This document shows, in pieces, positions 61,837 through 64,000 of a stretch of 64,000 nt of DNA. Made by a program: the position numbers and the translations under genes. The DNA comes from Candidatus Auribacterota bacterium. GTDB taxonomy: Bacteria > Auribacterota > Tritonobacteria > UBA1439. The DNA is taken from the NCBI GenBank assembly GCA_026392035.1, contig JAPLCX010000097.1, forward strand, positions 1 through 64,000. Direction: 5' to 3'. A model generated the notes under the pieces. That model made no database searches, was not told the origin of the DNA, and was given only the letters and a program-made list of their open reading frames with translations. The number at the start of each line of letters is the position of its first letter. Position 1 is the stretch's first letter.

Positions 61837-61845
61837 ATTATAGCA
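61837..61845 (-). promoter_or_regulatory. Extended -10 promoter
   Basis: Minus strand: TGC followed by TATAAT (hexamer complement of 61837-61842). Predicted start about 61830, 18 nt before the TTG start codon. The remaining gap to 62046 shows nothing certain for the forward gene. Confidence 0.6.
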
Positions 61846-62046
61846 TTACCGCAATCGATTCGCTAAGACAATGCGGCACTGGAGAAGAATCATTATAGAC
61901 AAAACAATATCCAGAACATAGAATTAAGCACATAAGGGCGGGGAGGATAATAATAATGATGGGTCCGCTCATCCTAACTCCTTATCGCTGGGTGAGATAG
62001 GGCAGTTCTTGAGGATGAGTAGGGCTTCTATCTCTTCTTTGCGCTA

Positions 62047-63819
62047 ATGAAAAGAGTGAAATGCATGCGCTATTTTTGTGATAGAGCACTCGTAATCCTT
62101 GTATTCTTCTTTATCTTGACCCGCTTGTTACTATTGCTCTTCGACTTTTCGGATCTGACCCAGGTCGAGGAACTCTATAACGGGACGCTGGCCAGAGAGA
62201 TCGTGCGCGGGCCGTTCTTGCCGTTGCTGCAATTGCGCTATATCGAGTACCAGAGCGGCTCTCTTATCGTGAGTTTCATCGCCATCCCCCTTTTCTATCT
62301 CTTCGGCGAAACCTACTTCACGCTCAAGCTGGTTGCCCTGCTCTTCTCCACTGCCACATTGATTATATTCTATCTATTGCTGAAACATTTCTACTCTCAG
62401 AGGGTGGCCACATGGGGCGGGATCATGTTTGTTTTCCCACCGCGGATTTTTGCGCTGCTCAACCTCAAGGTTGAGGGCGCAAATTCGCAGGCCATTCTCA
62501 TCACGTTCGTTATCTGGTATCTATTCTTTTCCCTCCTGCGCTATGAGAACGATCGTTCTCCGGGGGAAAAGCGTGAAGGGATGGGAAACGCGCGTGCGTT
62601 TCTTATCGGTCTCCTCTCCAGTTTCGGGGTATGGTTCTGCCCTGTGGTGCTCATCGCCATTGTCTGCATTGTCATCATCAGCTTTGCGCGCGATAAGCTG
62701 TTTTATTTCAGGAAGCGATTCGTATATTCATTCGCTGGGTTCTGGGTCGGCGCCATCCCTGCGATCATTGATTATCGAGCGACTGGTTATGCCGGATTGA
62801 AATACCTCCTGACACAACCCTATCAAGGCAGGACGTCCCCGTTCATCTCATTGATCACTGAACTGTGGGGGCGCGGCCTTCTCGACTCGGTTTCGTCAAA
62901 AAGCGTTCTCATTTCTGCGAGACTGATCAACATGTATTTCTACATCCTCGTGATATTTTCTATCGTCCTCTATCTTTGTTTCCAGCGGGGGCGTATAGTC
63001 TCTTTTCTGCGTGCCATGGTTTTTCCGGCGCGCTCCCATCCGCTGACGTTCGAAGTGGTGAAGGGCATTGCGTTCCCTCTGTACATCGTGGCGTTCTCGC
63101 TCGCGTACGGGGCGAGCAAGTACCATATCTCAAAGAGCCCTAGCGCAATAGACGCGTATCGATACCTCGTCTCGCTCTACCCATTCCTCTTTATTGTGGT
63201 AGTGCTTACAATGGATGAAATATGGGTGAGGGGATCGAGAATTGCCGTGGGGATTGTCACCTTAGCCATGATTCTCGGAGTCGCAGAAATTGCTGTTTCA
63301 CTCAATGGAAAGGACTACGGAAGGGGATTTCGGCTAAAGGGATACGACTACGAGATGCTCGGCCTGCGACTGTATGAGCAGATGAGTACGGCGCCGAATA
63401 GCGCCCTTGCGCTCGCCTCCGATAAAATAGCCGAGTATGGTAATCGTGATGCGTGCATAGGTGGTTTTGCGTTCATGTTTACCAAAGATTGTCTCAAGGA
63501 AAAGGGTGAGGGTGATCTCCGGTCCTTTGTGAGCCGGCTTGGATCGGTAGATGAGAGATGGCGTCCTTATTTTTATCGCGCCCTCGGGCAACTGCTCCCA
63601 TTTGACTTTTCGACCCGGGATGGCATCAATAAGTGGCACGCGATGCTGAATGCGATAGATGAGAAATATCTCACGTATTACTATGAAGGGGTGGGGAGCG
63701 TGGTGCGGAGTTGCTACCAGGACAATAGAGAGAAACAGATGGAGTGCGGGGGACATGTTCCTCCCCGGTTCAGCTCCGCGTTTGAGGCCGGCATGAGCAT
63801 CCCGTATCCCGTTCTGTAG
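62047..63819 (+). CDS. Polytopic membrane protein, GT-C-like, paralogue of the 2108 protein
   Basis: The product has 590 aa with about 10 hydrophobic segments in residues 12-420 and a charged soluble tail. The first loop has FDFSDLTQVEELYNGTLARE, with VEEL at 40-43 exactly as in the protein at 2108-3979. The tail (about 435-590) matches that paralogue too. The gene is followed after 13 bp by another membrane-protein gene. No clear ribosome-binding site; ATG at codon 7 is an alternative start. Glycosyltransferase function is inferred from loop acidic residues and context. Confidence 0.84.
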   Translation: MKRVKCMRYFCDRALVILVFFFILTRLLLLLFDFSDLTQVEELYNGTLAREIVRGPFLPLLQLRYIEYQSGSLIVSFIAIPLFYLFGETYFTLKLVALLFSTATLIIFYLLLKHFYSQRVATWGGIMFVFPPRIFALLNLKVEGANSQAILITFVIWYLFFSLLRYENDRSPGEKREGMGNARAFLIGLLSSFGVWFCPVVLIAIVCIVIISFARDKLFYFRKRFVYSFAGFWVGAIPAIIDYRATGYAGLKYLLTQPYQGRTSPFISLITELWGRGLLDSVSSKSVLISARLINMYFYILVIFSIVLYLCFQRGRIVSFLRAMVFPARSHPLTFEVVKGIAFPLYIVAFSLAYGASKYHISKSPSAIDAYRYLVSLYPFLFIVVVLTMDEIWVRGSRIAVGIVTLAMILGVAEIAVSLNGKDYGRGFRLKGYDYEMLGLRLYEQMSTAPNSALALASDKIAEYGNRDACIGGFAFMFTKDCLKEKGEGDLRSFVSRLGSVDERWRPYFYRALGQLLPFDFSTRDGINKWHAMLNAIDEKYLTYYYEGVGSVVRSCYQDNREKQMECGGHVPPRFSSAFEAGMSIPYPVL

Positions 63820-63832
63820 CGAGGGAAATCTT

Positions 63833-64000
63833 ATGCGGAAATCACATGTGGCAGGAGTGGGTCTCCTCCTGCTTCTCCTCTACATGATTTCGAACACGGT
63901 CTGGTTCCACTGTGGAGCATCATTGTACGGCAGGGATGTCGCAGGGCACTTGCTGCTTGTCGAGAAATTTTACTATCGGATACACGATCCCATCGAGAGA
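63833..64000 (+). CDS. Membrane protein, 5' part only (cut by window end)
   Basis: An ATG at 63833, preceded by GAGGGAAA as ribosome-binding site, opens a frame of 56 codons running off the window. A basic start and a hydrophobic helix (VGLLLLLLYMISNTVW) lead into a loop SLYGRDVAGHLLLVEKFYYR with acidic and His residues, the layout of GT-C-like proteins. It is probably co-transcribed with the preceding gene. Confidence 0.7.
   Translation, partial: MRKSHVAGVGLLLLLLYMISNTVWFHCGASLYGRDVAGHLLLVEKFYYRIHDPIER

Overview
The window is one continuous surface-glycan or envelope-lipid biosynthesis region from an uncultured bacterium of intermediate GC content. There are no rRNA, tRNA or housekeeping genes to place it. 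The many radical SAM enzymes with N-terminal B12-binding domains, the large families of polytopic GT-C-like membrane proteins, and the dispersed palindromic repeats resemble candidate-phylum genomes of the PVC/Omnitrophota/Auribacterota kind. That placement is an impression and has low confidence.

The window holds 17 essentially complete radical SAM genes. Thirteen have a B12-binding N-terminal domain and four are shorter rSAM enzymes, mostly SPASM-like. One further rSAM gene is a decayed pseudogene. Around them lie five GT2 glycosyltransferases, thirteen polytopic membrane proteins (GT-C-like, YfhO and GT87-like; the last is cut by the window end), two NodB-type deacetylases and one formyltransferase. 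There are also two free-standing SAM methyltransferases, an FrhB-methyltransferase fusion, a glutaminase/WbpG-like amidotransferase fusion, a DUF2304 protein and an SGNH hydrolase-like protein.

Layout: 190-3979 (+) has a B12-rSAM, a B12-rSAM/SPASM pseudogene and a GT-C protein. 14848-4004 (-) is an eight-gene operon of five B12-rSAMs, a methyltransferase, a GT2 and a GT-C. 15137-18090 (+) has a GT2 and the amidotransferase fusion. 18231-20442 has a MITE-like element abutting a truncated transketolase-type gene, then a frameshifted B12-rSAM. 20439-25430 (+) has three membrane proteins. 25572-29372 (+) has a B12-rSAM and a YfhO protein. 30225-29386 (-) is a deacetylase. 30747-37079 (+) has a B12-rSAM, GT2, deacetylase, formyltransferase, GT2 and B12-rSAM. 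38562-37150 (-) is a B12-rSAM. 38702-42327 (+) is an rSAM/B12-rSAM/rSAM triplet of high GC. 42451-46996 (+) has a GT-C, DUF2304 and a membrane protein with a discoidin-like C-terminus. 48718-46993 (-) has a methyltransferase and an rSAM. 48908-49870 (+) is an rSAM. 50101-51558 (+) is SGNH-like. 51559-52258 is rich in repeats. 52259-57493 (+) has three membrane proteins. 61812-57540 (-) has a GT2, the FrhB-methyltransferase fusion and a B12-rSAM. 62047-64000 (+) has two membrane proteins.

Working model (inference): GT2 enzymes build polyprenyl-phosphate sugars or transfer sugars on the cytoplasmic side. The deacetylases, formyltransferase, amidotransferase and methyltransferases decorate them. 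The B12-rSAM enzymes carry out C-methylation or ring and skeleton rearrangements on the sugars or the lipid carrier. GT-C and YfhO-like proteins use the lipid-linked products on the outer face of the membrane. No Wzx/Wzy, ABC exporter or sugar-nucleotide synthesis gene was recognised here, so the region depends on genes elsewhere.
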